A DNA stretch of 64,000 bases from Paenibacillus sp. FSL R5-0490. GTDB lineage: Bacteria; Bacillota; Bacilli; Bacillales; Cytobacillaceae. Positions 17,967-24,722 of the stretch are shown here, in pieces. The stretch is taken from contig NZ_MRTQ01000006.1 of the NCBI RefSeq assembly GCF_001956215.1, positions 124,001 through 188,000 on the forward strand, read 5' to 3'. The translations under genes were made by a program, and so were the position numbers. The first letter of the stretch is position 1; each line of letters starts with the position of its first letter. The notes beneath the pieces were generated by a model. It had not been told where the DNA came from. It searched no databases and saw only the letters and a list, made by a program, of their open reading frames with translations.

Positions 17967-18849
17967 ATGCAAAGGTATGCCATTTTTGAATTTTGCTATT
18001 GATAAAGTTTACGTACTTCTCATCTTCCTGAAGTTCAAAAATAATCAGAGATTTTTGCATGCATTCTCTTGCTTTCTGGAACTTGCCTTGAATTTCATAG
18101 TTGTAGCCAATATGATAATGAAGCTCCCCAAGAAGATAAAGATTATCTTTTTCAATGCACCACCTGACGGCTTCCCTGCAGTATTTAATTGAATCACTAT
18201 ACTTCTCAAGACGAGTCAGTGATCTCGCAATATTATAATAAAGTCTGCACAATAAAGTATGGTCATTAATGAATGGCAGCTGATGGAGATATTCTTTTGC
18301 TTCAAAATAGACTTTCAGCGATTTTTTATAATCCATTTCTTCAAAATAGACAGAACCGATACTCAGCAAAACTTCTATTTCACGTTCAGACCAGACCTTG
18401 TCGGTATAATGAGTTAAAGCTATGGCTTTAGAAAGGATGTCAATCGCTGCTTTAGAATCCTTATGAAGCATATACTGGCAAATTCCTTTATGCCATAATA
18501 GAACCTGAAAATTTTTATTGTTTTGCTGGAATAATGGATTCTTCTCTTCTGTTTTTACAATTTGTTCCATCTCTCTGTAATCTGAGTTCCTTCTGGCCAA
18601 GGTTAATTGCCTTAAGACTTCCTGTACATAATCCAGCCGGGGCGTTGTGCCAATGTCGAAGAAATAGTTCACATCCACACCAAGGCGTTCGGATATTAAA
18701 TATAAAGTAGATGCATAGGGATATACATCCCCCTTTTCAATTTTGCTGATCTGCGCCTGCGTACAAATCCCTTTTGCAAGCTCTCCCTGTGATAAGTTCA
18801 TCAGTTTTCTTAGTTCCCTGATTCTTTGGCCAATCGCGGAGAAATTCAC
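17965..18849 (-). CDS. PlcR-like HTH-TPR transcriptional regulator (RNPP family), likely peptide receptor
   Basis: About 294 residues: an N-terminal XRE helix-turn-helix (LSQGELAKGICTQAQISKIE) followed by about 225 residues of TPR-like helical repeats, the architecture and length of PlcR/NprR-type regulators that bind re-imported signalling peptides. The last repeats (LLGELHYHIGYNYEIQG) line up by eye with the corresponding PlcR segment. I favour the GTG at 18849: AAAGGGGTG precedes it and the paralog at 19845-20738 begins at the same alignment position; ATG 18867 is an alternative with no clear RBS. It is divergent from a 42-codon exported peptide gene 180 bp away, a PlcR-PapR-like arrangement. 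Operator sites are not recognised. Confidence 0.85.
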   Translation of the reverse strand: MNFSAIGQRIRELRKLMNLSQGELAKGICTQAQISKIEKGDVYPYASTLYLISERLGVDVNYFFDIGTTPRLDYVQEVLRQLTLARRNSDYREMEQIVKTEEKNPLFQQNNKNFQVLLWHKGICQYMLHKDSKAAIDILSKAIALTHYTDKVWSEREIEVLLSIGSVYFEEMDYKKSLKVYFEAKEYLHQLPFINDHTLLCRLYYNIARSLTRLEKYSDSIKYCREAVRWCIEKDNLYLLGELHYHIGYNYEIQGKFQKARECMQKSLIIFELQEDEKYVNFINSKIQKWHTFA

Positions 18850-19029
18850 CCTTTTCACCCCTTTCATGTAAATATGCCTAGAGTTATATTTTTATTGTTG
18901 ATAAACAGGAAAAAGGATATAAGACAAAGTATACTGGTAAAATTAAATAAATATACAAAAAACGCTTCTGAATTATTTATGGTTTAATATAGATAGTTCC
19001 TTAATTTTAAAAAGCAAGGAGGAATTTTC

Positions 19030-19158
19030 ATGAAAAAACGTTTATTAGTTATGATGGCCGTATTCACTTTTGTATTTGGAGCTGCAGGCATTACCTTTGC
19101 TGCTGGAAATAACGGCGGCGGCGGTGTTACAACTCAAGAGCTTCCGACTATATTCTAA
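19030..19158 (+). CDS. Candidate PapR-like signalling pro-peptide, 42 aa
   Basis: A short ORF with an ideal ribosome binding site (AAGGAGGAATTTTC before ATG). The product has a Sec signal peptide (MKKRLLVMMAVFTFVFGAAG, ending near TFA), a glycine-rich linker (GNNGGGG) and a C-terminus ending TTQELPTIF. This is the layout of the B. cereus-group PapR pro-peptide, whose active C-terminal heptapeptides end in sequences such as DLPFEF (family knowledge). The gene is divergent from a PlcR-like HTH-TPR receptor and is followed by its own terminator. Inference: it is exported, trimmed to a peptide around ELPTIF, re-imported by an oligopeptide permease and bound by the receptor. Codon content and RBS support a real gene; the function is not proven. 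Confidence 0.75.
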   Translation: MKKRLLVMMAVFTFVFGAAGITFAAGNNGGGGVTTQELPTIF

Positions 19159-19218
19159 TTTTGACTGTATATCTGTTAGGATTTCAAAGGGGTTGACCCT
19201 TGTCTTATTAATCTCCAA

Positions 19219-19253
19219 TTGAGGCACTTCATCTGAAGTGCCTATTTTTTTTG
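19219..19253 (+). terminator. Intrinsic terminator of the pro-peptide gene
   Basis: AGGCACTTC and GAAGTGCCT form a stem followed by TATTTTTTTT. Confidence 0.85.
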
Positions 19254-19494
19254 TAATTAAAACTTAATTACTGCTCAAATTCAACACGCCATGATAAATT
19301 CCCTTCTTTTACAGAGCAGTGATGCTGATTATATTCTTTCAGGAATATTCCTATAGTTATAATTTTATATGAAAACCTCACTTTTTCATATTAAATATTC
19401 ATTCCATTATCTAAATCACCTTCTGATTTCAATCAGCAAAAGGAACCATTTTTGTTATGATAAGGGCATAAAGATGCAGGGAGGGTGAAAGGGT

Positions 19495-19812
19495 ATGAAT
19501 CTTGATATGAAAATTCAGCCGAAGTTTATCGAGAACGAAAGCGCGATCATTTTTTCATTCTACTTTAGAAACGCATCAATGAAAGTTGGAGAAGCGGTTA
19601 TCTATACGTGTGAAGAAGAACAAAATGAAGAATTGGCAAGAAAGGTTTACAGTATCCATGAAGAATTGACGGAACTAAACGAGAACTCAAAAAGAAAAAT
19701 GGCTTATGTAACGGAGCTGACTATACCAGAAGGATTTAAAAACCAGTCATTCACTAAAATAAAAGAGTTTCTAAAAATCATCGGCATCAACACATGCGTA
19801 TACCAGCATTGA
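19495..19812 (+). CDS. Hypothetical protein, 105 aa
   Basis: Preceded by a strong GGGAGGGTGAAAGGG site. No signal peptide or membrane segment; an N-terminal beta-rich half (SAIIFSFYFRNASMKVGEAV) and a C-terminal charged helical half ending INTCVYQH. I do not recognise the family. It sits between the signalling peptide gene and the second HTH-TPR regulator and ends convergently against the latter, sharing a hairpin with it. It is not a candidate pro-peptide because it has no export signal. Confidence 0.7.
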   Translation: MNLDMKIQPKFIENESAIIFSFYFRNASMKVGEAVIYTCEEEQNEELARKVYSIHEELTELNENSKRKMAYVTELTIPEGFKNQSFTKIKEFLKIIGINTCVYQH

Positions 19813-19819
19813 TGTCACA

Positions 19820-19858
19820 GGATACCTGATGTTCGGGATTGGCATCAGGTATTTTTCA
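19820..19858. terminator. Terminator overlapping the 3' ends of two convergent genes
   Basis: ATACCTGATG and CATCAGGTAT form a stem followed by TTTT on the plus strand. The right arm contains the stop codon of the minus-strand regulator. Confidence 0.8.
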
Positions 19859-20738
19859 TTAATTCATCCTCCTGCCACTTCATTAACTTGCCATTAATAT
19901 AATCCGAATATTTATGATCCTTCTGCAGGTCAAAAATCAGCAATGCCTTTTTCATATAATCTTGAGCAGAACGATAATCTTCCGCCAGTTCGAAATTGTA
20001 GCCAATGTGATAGTGAAGTTCTCCCAATAAAAAGAGGTTATCTTTTTCAATCCCCCAGTCGATTCCTTCTATGCACGTTTCAGTTGATTTTTCATATAAT
20101 CCTTTCCGGGTAAAAGCTCTGGCCATATTATAGAGCAGTTTAGTTTTTAATATATAATCCCGCAATTGGGGTAGATTTTTCATCTCTGTATATACACTTT
20201 CATAAACCTGAATAGCTTCATCCAGCAGATTATTTTCAAAGAAAACGATGCCTTTGCTTAAGAGAATTTCCAGCTCCTGTTCCGTCCGGAATTTTTCATT
20301 AGTCAATTCCAAAGCTTCATCAAGAGTTTGCAGAGACCGTTCAAAGTCCGAATGGACGTGATAGAGGCATATGCCTTTGTGCCAAATAAGAAGCTGAAGA
20401 TATTTCTGATTTTGATAAAAAAGCGGATTCCTTTCCTCCATCTCCACGATCTCTTCCATCTCCCGATATTTAAAATTCCGACGTGCAATTTTGAGCTGTC
20501 TGGCCACTTCTTCGACATAGTCCAGCCTTGGCGTTAAACCAATATTGAAGAAATAATTCACATCAATGCCCAGTTTTTGAGATATTAAAAAAAGGGTTGA
20601 TGCACACGGAATTACTTCCCCATTCTCCAGCTTACTGATTTGCGCCTGCGTGCAAATGTCCTCTGCCAGTTCCTTTTGAGTAATTCTTTGTATTCTGCGC
20701 AGTTCTTTTATCTTGTCTCCTATAACAGAAAAATCCAA
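19845..20738 (-). CDS. Second PlcR-like HTH-TPR regulator (paralog)
   Basis: About 297 residues with the same plan as the 17965-18849 regulator: XRE HTH (ITQKELAEDICTQAQISKLE) then TPR-like repeats. About half of the residues appear identical by eye, including RLDYVEEVARQL, NPLFYQNQ, IWHKGIC and LLGELHYHIGYNFE. TTG at 20738 is preferred because GGAG lies about 9 nt before it and the alignment with the paralog starts there; the GTG at 20747 is too close to that site. No exported small peptide gene was found next to it, so it may share the ELPTIF-type signal, use another one, or be an orphan. Confidence 0.85.
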   Translation of the reverse strand: MDFSVIGDKIKELRRIQRITQKELAEDICTQAQISKLENGEVIPCASTLFLISQKLGIDVNYFFNIGLTPRLDYVEEVARQLKIARRNFKYREMEEIVEMEERNPLFYQNQKYLQLLIWHKGICLYHVHSDFERSLQTLDEALELTNEKFRTEQELEILLSKGIVFFENNLLDEAIQVYESVYTEMKNLPQLRDYILKTKLLYNMARAFTRKGLYEKSTETCIEGIDWGIEKDNLFLLGELHYHIGYNFELAEDYRSAQDYMKKALLIFDLQKDHKYSDYINGKLMKWQEDELMKNT

Positions 20739-20943
20739 AGTTTCCACTCTCCAAAAAATATTCCAATTATTATATTATTATTATAAATGCTTCTATAACC
20801 TAGTAAAAGCTATATTCTATTAAAATAACCGGCATTCAGCAGGAATCCAGACTTTTAGGTAATATGTTTTAATTAGTTCATAAGTATTTAATACTTTCGG
20901 AAGTTCGTCACTTTACGAACATCATCCAATTCTCCAATTTATT

Positions 20944-20975
20944 GCCGCCCGGACTGACCGGGCGGCCCTTTTTTT
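20944..20975 (+). terminator. Strong orphan terminator-like hairpin
   Basis: GCCGCCCGG and CCGGGCGGC form a 9-bp GC stem followed by CCTTTTTTT on the plus strand. No plus-strand gene lies upstream; the nearest annotated gene there is on the minus strand. Either it ends an unannotated small transcript from about 20760-20940 or it insulates the following repeat array. Confidence 0.6.
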
Positions 20976-21034
20976 GTGCTTGGAACTTGTTATTCGGGTT
21001 TCTTTTTGCAGAAATGTGCTTGCCGGGTGCAGGA

Positions 21035-21690
21035 GTTTGTTTCTATTTGAAGGGAATCCGGTTCTATTTGCAAGTTCTCCCAGCCTATTTGCGGGATCCG
21101 GTTCTATTTGCAAGTTTCACCTTTCTATTTGCAAGTTCCCTCTTCCTATTTGCAGAATCCCCACTCTATTTGCAAGTTTCCTCTTCCTATTTGCAGAATC
21201 CCCTAACTATTTGCAAGTTCCCCTAACTATTTGCGGGATCCGGTTCTATTTGTAAGTTCTCCCAGCTTATTTGCGGGATCCGGTTCTATTTGCAAGTTCC
21301 TCCGGCCTATTTGCGGGATCCGGTTCTATTTGCAAGTTCTCCCAGCCTATTTGCAGGATCCCGGTTCTATTTGCAAGTTTCATCGGCCATTTTGCGGGAA
21401 CCGCTTCTATTTGCAAGTTCCATCGGCCTATTTGCAGAATCCCCCTTCTATTTGCAAGTTCTCCCAGCCTATTTGCAGGATCACGGTTCTATTTACAAAT
21501 TCACACCGCCTATTTGCAGGATCCCGGTTCTATTTGCAAGTTTCATCGGCCTTTTTGCGGGAACCGCTTCTATTTGCAAGTTCCATCGGCCTATTTGCAG
21601 AATCCCCCTTCTATTTGCAAGTTCTCCATGCCTATTTGCAGAATCCCGGTTCTATTTGCAAGTTCCCCAATTCTATTTGCATAGTCCATA
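21035..21690. repeat. CTATTTGCA array 1 (about 32 units, about 20-bp spacing)
   Basis: About 650 bp made of imperfect units with core CTATTTGCA spaced mostly 19-22 bp. Two unit types alternate for much of the array: TCTATTTGCAAGTT... and CCTATTTGCGGGATCC... or CCTATTTGCAGAATCCC..., giving a roughly 41-bp dimer. Spacing near two helical turns would put all cores on one DNA face. All three plus-strand frames are open through much of it only because the unit lacks stops, so the apparent 137-202 codon ORFs are not considered genes. It starts about 60 bp after the orphan hairpin and ends about 45 bp from the terminator of the HlyD-like gene. Confidence 0.9.
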
Positions 21691-21735
21691 TTTCATCTCC
21701 ATGCCGCACAGTCTCAGCCAAAAATTCCATAATAA

Positions 21736-21764
21736 AACCCCGGGCTATTCAGCCCAGGGGTTGT
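21736..21764 (-). terminator. Intrinsic terminator of the HlyD-like gene
   Basis: AACCCCTGGGCT and AGCCCGGGGTT form a stem on the minus strand followed by TTATTAT. Confidence 0.7.
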
Positions 21765-21768
21765 CCAA

Positions 21769-22974
21769 TTATCGGGATACAAATCCTTTTAATATATATT
21801 TCCATTTTGTCTTATTTTTCAGGCTGCTGATCTGCTTTTTACTTAAATGTTTTGTTTTGAAGGAGGTTGCTGCTTCTGTTCCATCAAAATCTTTATGAAT
21901 GCCTTTATCCATTACAATCCATTCGCCCTTTTCGAGGCCATCTTTAATTTCGGTTCTCCCATTTACCTGCAGTCCGGTCTCTATATTTCTTCTCTCAAGC
22001 TTCCCGGTATTTGAGATCACCCACAAAGAGGAAGCATTTTTGTCTTTTTTTATCACTTTGGAGGGTACTGTTACTGCCCCTTCAATCTCATCTGTAACAA
22101 TTTCGATCTGAACCGGGGTCCCCTTTAAGATCTCTGATGCGTCCTCATTTAACTGAACCGAGAACGGATAAGTGCTTTCCTTATTCAGAGAAACTCCGCT
22201 CTTTGGAAGGGATGCCAGGTTAATAATGGTTCCTTCTCCTTTAAAGTCCTTTGCTGAGACAAGTACTTTAAGGCCAACAGAAGTTTCCATTCTCTCATCT
22301 AATGTTAGTTCACCATTAATTAGTGAAGCATCTGAAGTAATCGTAATAATAGGATTTTCAAGGGAGCGGTCAATCTCACTGATTGTTCCTGAGAAATTGC
22401 TCTGAACGGTTACACTGCCTGGCTGATCTTCCAGGTAATCCAGCTGGTTTTCAGTCATTTCAAGCTCCCGTTCCAGCAGGCTGACCTGAAGCTCCTTTTC
22501 ATAGATGTCTCTATCAAGGCTGGAAGTCACCGCTGTTTCGCTGTCTTTCTCTTCTTGAGCAAAAATAAGCGTTCTTTTATATGTTTCCATATCATCAATA
22601 TGACCTTCTAAGTCCTCTATTTGGTTTTCAAGCTTTTCTGCTTCTGCATTCAGTCTTTCTTTTTCGGCATCAAGGTCTTCAGGCTGATATTCAAACAAAC
22701 CCGTTCCAGGTGTAATCGCATCTCCCTCTTTAACCAAAAACTGATTAAAAACCCCCTGCCGCTCATCGTAATAGACCTGGTATTCTTCCGCAGGTGATAC
22801 CACACCTTTTTTCGAAAAGGAATCTATAAGGTTCTCCTTCGAAACGGCCTGCCATTTATCTATGTATGCTGTCTTATCCACTTTGCTTCCTGGCTTTAAG
22901 GCCAAATAAAGATTTGCAGCAATAAAGATTCCTATACACACAACCAGGATTCTAAGCACCCAAGCTCTTTTCAC
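21769..22974 (-). CDS. HlyD-like membrane fusion/adaptor protein
   Basis: About 401 residues with one N-terminal membrane segment (VLRILVVCIGIFIAANLYLAL), then a coiled-coil hairpin (about 115-190, AEKERLNAEAEKLENQIEDL) flanked by lipoyl/beta-barrel segments (GTISEIDRSLENPIITI; AVTVPSKVIKKDKNASSLWV), the plan of efflux adaptor proteins. The GTG at 22974 is the likely start; the longer frame begins with TTG and overlaps the upstream gene. It follows a YIP1-like membrane protein by 13 nt. No ABC transporter genes are beside it, which is unusual for an adaptor. Confidence 0.8.
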   Translation of the reverse strand: MKRAWVLRILVVCIGIFIAANLYLALKPGSKVDKTAYIDKWQAVSKENLIDSFSKKGVVSPAEEYQVYYDERQGVFNQFLVKEGDAITPGTGLFEYQPEDLDAEKERLNAEAEKLENQIEDLEGHIDDMETYKRTLIFAQEEKDSETAVTSSLDRDIYEKELQVSLLERELEMTENQLDYLEDQPGSVTVQSNFSGTISEIDRSLENPIITITSDASLINGELTLDERMETSVGLKVLVSAKDFKGEGTIINLASLPKSGVSLNKESTYPFSVQLNEDASEILKGTPVQIEIVTDEIEGAVTVPSKVIKKDKNASSLWVISNTGKLERRNIETGLQVNGRTEIKDGLEKGEWIVMDKGIHKDFDGTEAATSFKTKHLSKKQISSLKNKTKWKYILKGFVSR

Positions 22975-22987
22975 AATAACACCGCCA

Positions 22988-23650
22988 TTATATAAGTTTC
23001 TCAAATTCAAGATAGTAAATGGTAGATGTCATGATCCATCCAACCAGATTAACGATTATCACAATCAGCAGGATCCATTTGGGGCTTCGCGGCGAAAATG
23101 CTTTAAGATTCATATATTGGAAGAAAATTACCCAAATTTGAAAAAGTGTGATGGTGCCGGCCAGTTGAATAAGCAAACGGTTATCTGTCAAATATTGTAC
23201 CATTACGCCCAAACTGAAAGGCGAGGACACTCTCTCAAGACCAAAGCTAATCTGAAGAACTAGCGTTAACGCTTTTTCTATTAGTAAAACAGCTAACACA
23301 AATAGCTGCATAACCAGCAGTTTCGCAAATTCCGTATCCATTATAGTCCAATAAAAAATGGCTGGGACAAAAAAGATCAGCAGAGAAAAAACGATTCCCC
23401 ATACTACTTTCCCAATGCCTAAAAATAGCTTTTTCGTTTCCAATTCCTGCTGGGATACATTTGATATTTCATTCGATATAATATCCATGCCATATCCTGT
23501 ATATGCTGCCGCCAGATATAGAATGGCTCCGGCAGCCATGAGCAGCAGGAATCTTATATAAAGCCCGGTAATTTTCTCTGCTTTTGTCAATTGATAAAGG
23601 TATGTATTTGGACTTAGAATTCCTTTTATAAGCTGAACATGATAAAACAT
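22988..23650 (-). CDS. YIP1-like multi-pass membrane protein
   Basis: A 220-residue protein with about five hydrophobic segments (FLLLMAAGAILYLAAAY, VVWGIVFSLLIFFVPAIF, VMQLFVLAVLLIEKAL, LAGTITLFQIWVIFF, ILLIVIIVNLVGWIMT), compatible with YIP1-family proteins. ATG 23650 is preceded by GGGGGAAG. It is the first gene of a two-gene operon with the HlyD-like adaptor and may form the membrane partner of that adaptor; no substrate can be inferred. Confidence 0.72.
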   Translation of the reverse strand: MFYHVQLIKGILSPNTYLYQLTKAEKITGLYIRFLLLMAAGAILYLAAAYTGYGMDIISNEISNVSQQELETKKLFLGIGKVVWGIVFSLLIFFVPAIFYWTIMDTEFAKLLVMQLFVLAVLLIEKALTLVLQISFGLERVSSPFSLGVMVQYLTDNRLLIQLAGTITLFQIWVIFFQYMNLKAFSPRSPKWILLIVIIVNLVGWIMTSTIYYLEFEKLI

Positions 23651-23761
23651 GGCTGTTTCTTCCCCCGTTAATGAACTTTCTTTTATTATATAAGAGATTG
23701 TAATAATTGCCAGTATAGAGTCGAAATTTCTAGAAATTAGTCAATTGCTCACAAGCAAAAA

Positions 23762-23792
23762 GAAAAAGTGCCGCTGATGGCACTTTTCCCAT
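23762..23792 (-). terminator. Intrinsic terminator of the DUF4309-like gene
   Basis: AAAGTGCC and GGCACTTT form a stem on the minus strand followed by a T-rich tail. Confidence 0.75.
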
Positions 23793-23797
23793 TCGAA

Positions 23798-24592
23798 CTA
23801 ATTCTGCTTCAGCAGGTTTATATATATTAGTCTTTCTCTGCCCGTCTCTACACCGAAAACAAAGTATACAAGGTTGTCTCCCATTTTATAGATGATTTTC
23901 CAGGTCTGGTCATCTTCAAAAAATCCTTCTCTTATAAGGGAGCCGGTACCGAGCCTATTTAGTACATAAAGAGGCGAGATATCGGTTACAGAGTCAACTA
24001 AATACTTGGAAGTGAATATTTCTTTTCCGTCCGGCAGTTCAGTAAAATAAACATATTTCTTTCCGTACTGATAATATCTTGAGCCTTCGAACAGTCCTTC
24101 ATCAGTTGGCTCTCCCAGCTTGCTCTTTACATCGTCGATCGTATTCTTGTTAATAATGAAATCCTGCCCTTTCAGCTTTCCGTCCGCCGCATCTGTAAGG
24201 ATGTCTGGTTTTATCATGACCAGATCAGCCATTTGCCGTTTCTTTAGAACCGATGGAGTTTTGTAAAAGACATCAGAAGAGTTCATTACATAAACGCCTG
24301 CACCTACGCCATAAAAATAGACGCCATTGATTTTTTCATAGGAATATACCCTATATGTATTTCCATTTTTGAACGTGCCGGATGGCTTGAAACTGCCATT
24401 GCTTTCTTTAATCAGCCTGCTTGTATCTTTCAGAATAGTCACCTTGCCAATTTGACCTTCTACTAATCTCGCATCATCCCAAATCACTGATGGTCTTGTA
24501 TCCTTAGAGGCTGCTGAGGCTGTCTCAGAATCCCCCATAATACCAAAAAAACCAGCGGCCATAATCATGCCTGAAATCAAAGTCTTTTTCAT
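23798..24592 (-). CDS. Secreted GQIG-module protein with DUF4309-like C-terminal domain
   Basis: A 264-residue exported protein. Signal peptide to about 28; a divergent GQIG module at about 33-118 (VIWDDARLVEGQIGKVTILK, TYRVYSYE, FYKTPSVLKKR); a C-terminal domain (about 130-264) whose NKNTIDDVKSKLGEPTDEG motif resembles DUF4309/YjgB-type domains of unknown function. An 11-bp-period ATTACA pair lies 35-50 bp upstream of the start. Monocistronic. No catalytic motif seen. Confidence 0.8.
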   Translation of the reverse strand: MKKTLISGMIMAAGFFGIMGDSETASAASKDTRPSVIWDDARLVEGQIGKVTILKDTSRLIKESNGSFKPSGTFKNGNTYRVYSYEKINGVYFYGVGAGVYVMNSSDVFYKTPSVLKKRQMADLVMIKPDILTDAADGKLKGQDFIINKNTIDDVKSKLGEPTDEGLFEGSRYYQYGKKYVYFTELPDGKEIFTSKYLVDSVTDISPLYVLNRLGTGSLIREGFFEDDQTWKIIYKMGDNLVYFVFGVETGRERLIYINLLKQN

Positions 24593-24626
24593 AACCCCAC
24601 TCCTTTATTACTTATGTTTCAATAAT

Positions 24627-24643
24627 ATTACAAAAATATTACA
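24627..24643. promoter_or_regulatory. ATTACA direct repeat, 11-bp period, upstream of GQIG gene
   Basis: ATTACA at 24627 and 24638, separated by AAAAT, within 50 bp of the start codon at 24592. The same pair occurs at 1022/1033, and ATTACA-N5-ATTATA at 26605/26616. The geometry is that of tandem response-regulator half-sites; identity of the regulator is unknown. Confidence 0.35.
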
Positions 24644-24687
24644 AGCGGAACCCTTATTTTGTAAAATAGGTATATACTACTATAAAA

Positions 24688-24719
24688 AAAGAAACTGCCT
24701 TATTTGGCAGCTTCCTCAT
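24688..24719 (-). terminator. Intrinsic terminator of the 5'-nucleotidase gene
   Basis: GAAGCTGCC and GGCAGTTTC form a stem on the minus strand followed by TTTTTTT. Confidence 0.8.
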
Positions 24720-24722
24720 CGT

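Noticed and set aside
19495..19812. Cognate pro-peptide of the second HTH-TPR regulator
   Set aside because: 105 residues with no signal peptide and a folded-domain-like composition.
21035..21690. CRISPR array
   Set aside because: The conserved core is only about 9-10 bp, unit spacing is about 20 bp, linkers are repetitive instead of unique, and no cas genes are present.
21231..21898. Long plus-strand ORFs (137-202 codons) in CTATTTGCA array 1
   Set aside because: They arise because the repeat has no stop codons in any plus frame; overlapping frames give near-identical peptides, there is no RBS, and composition is dominated by repeated ICKF/LFAS strings.
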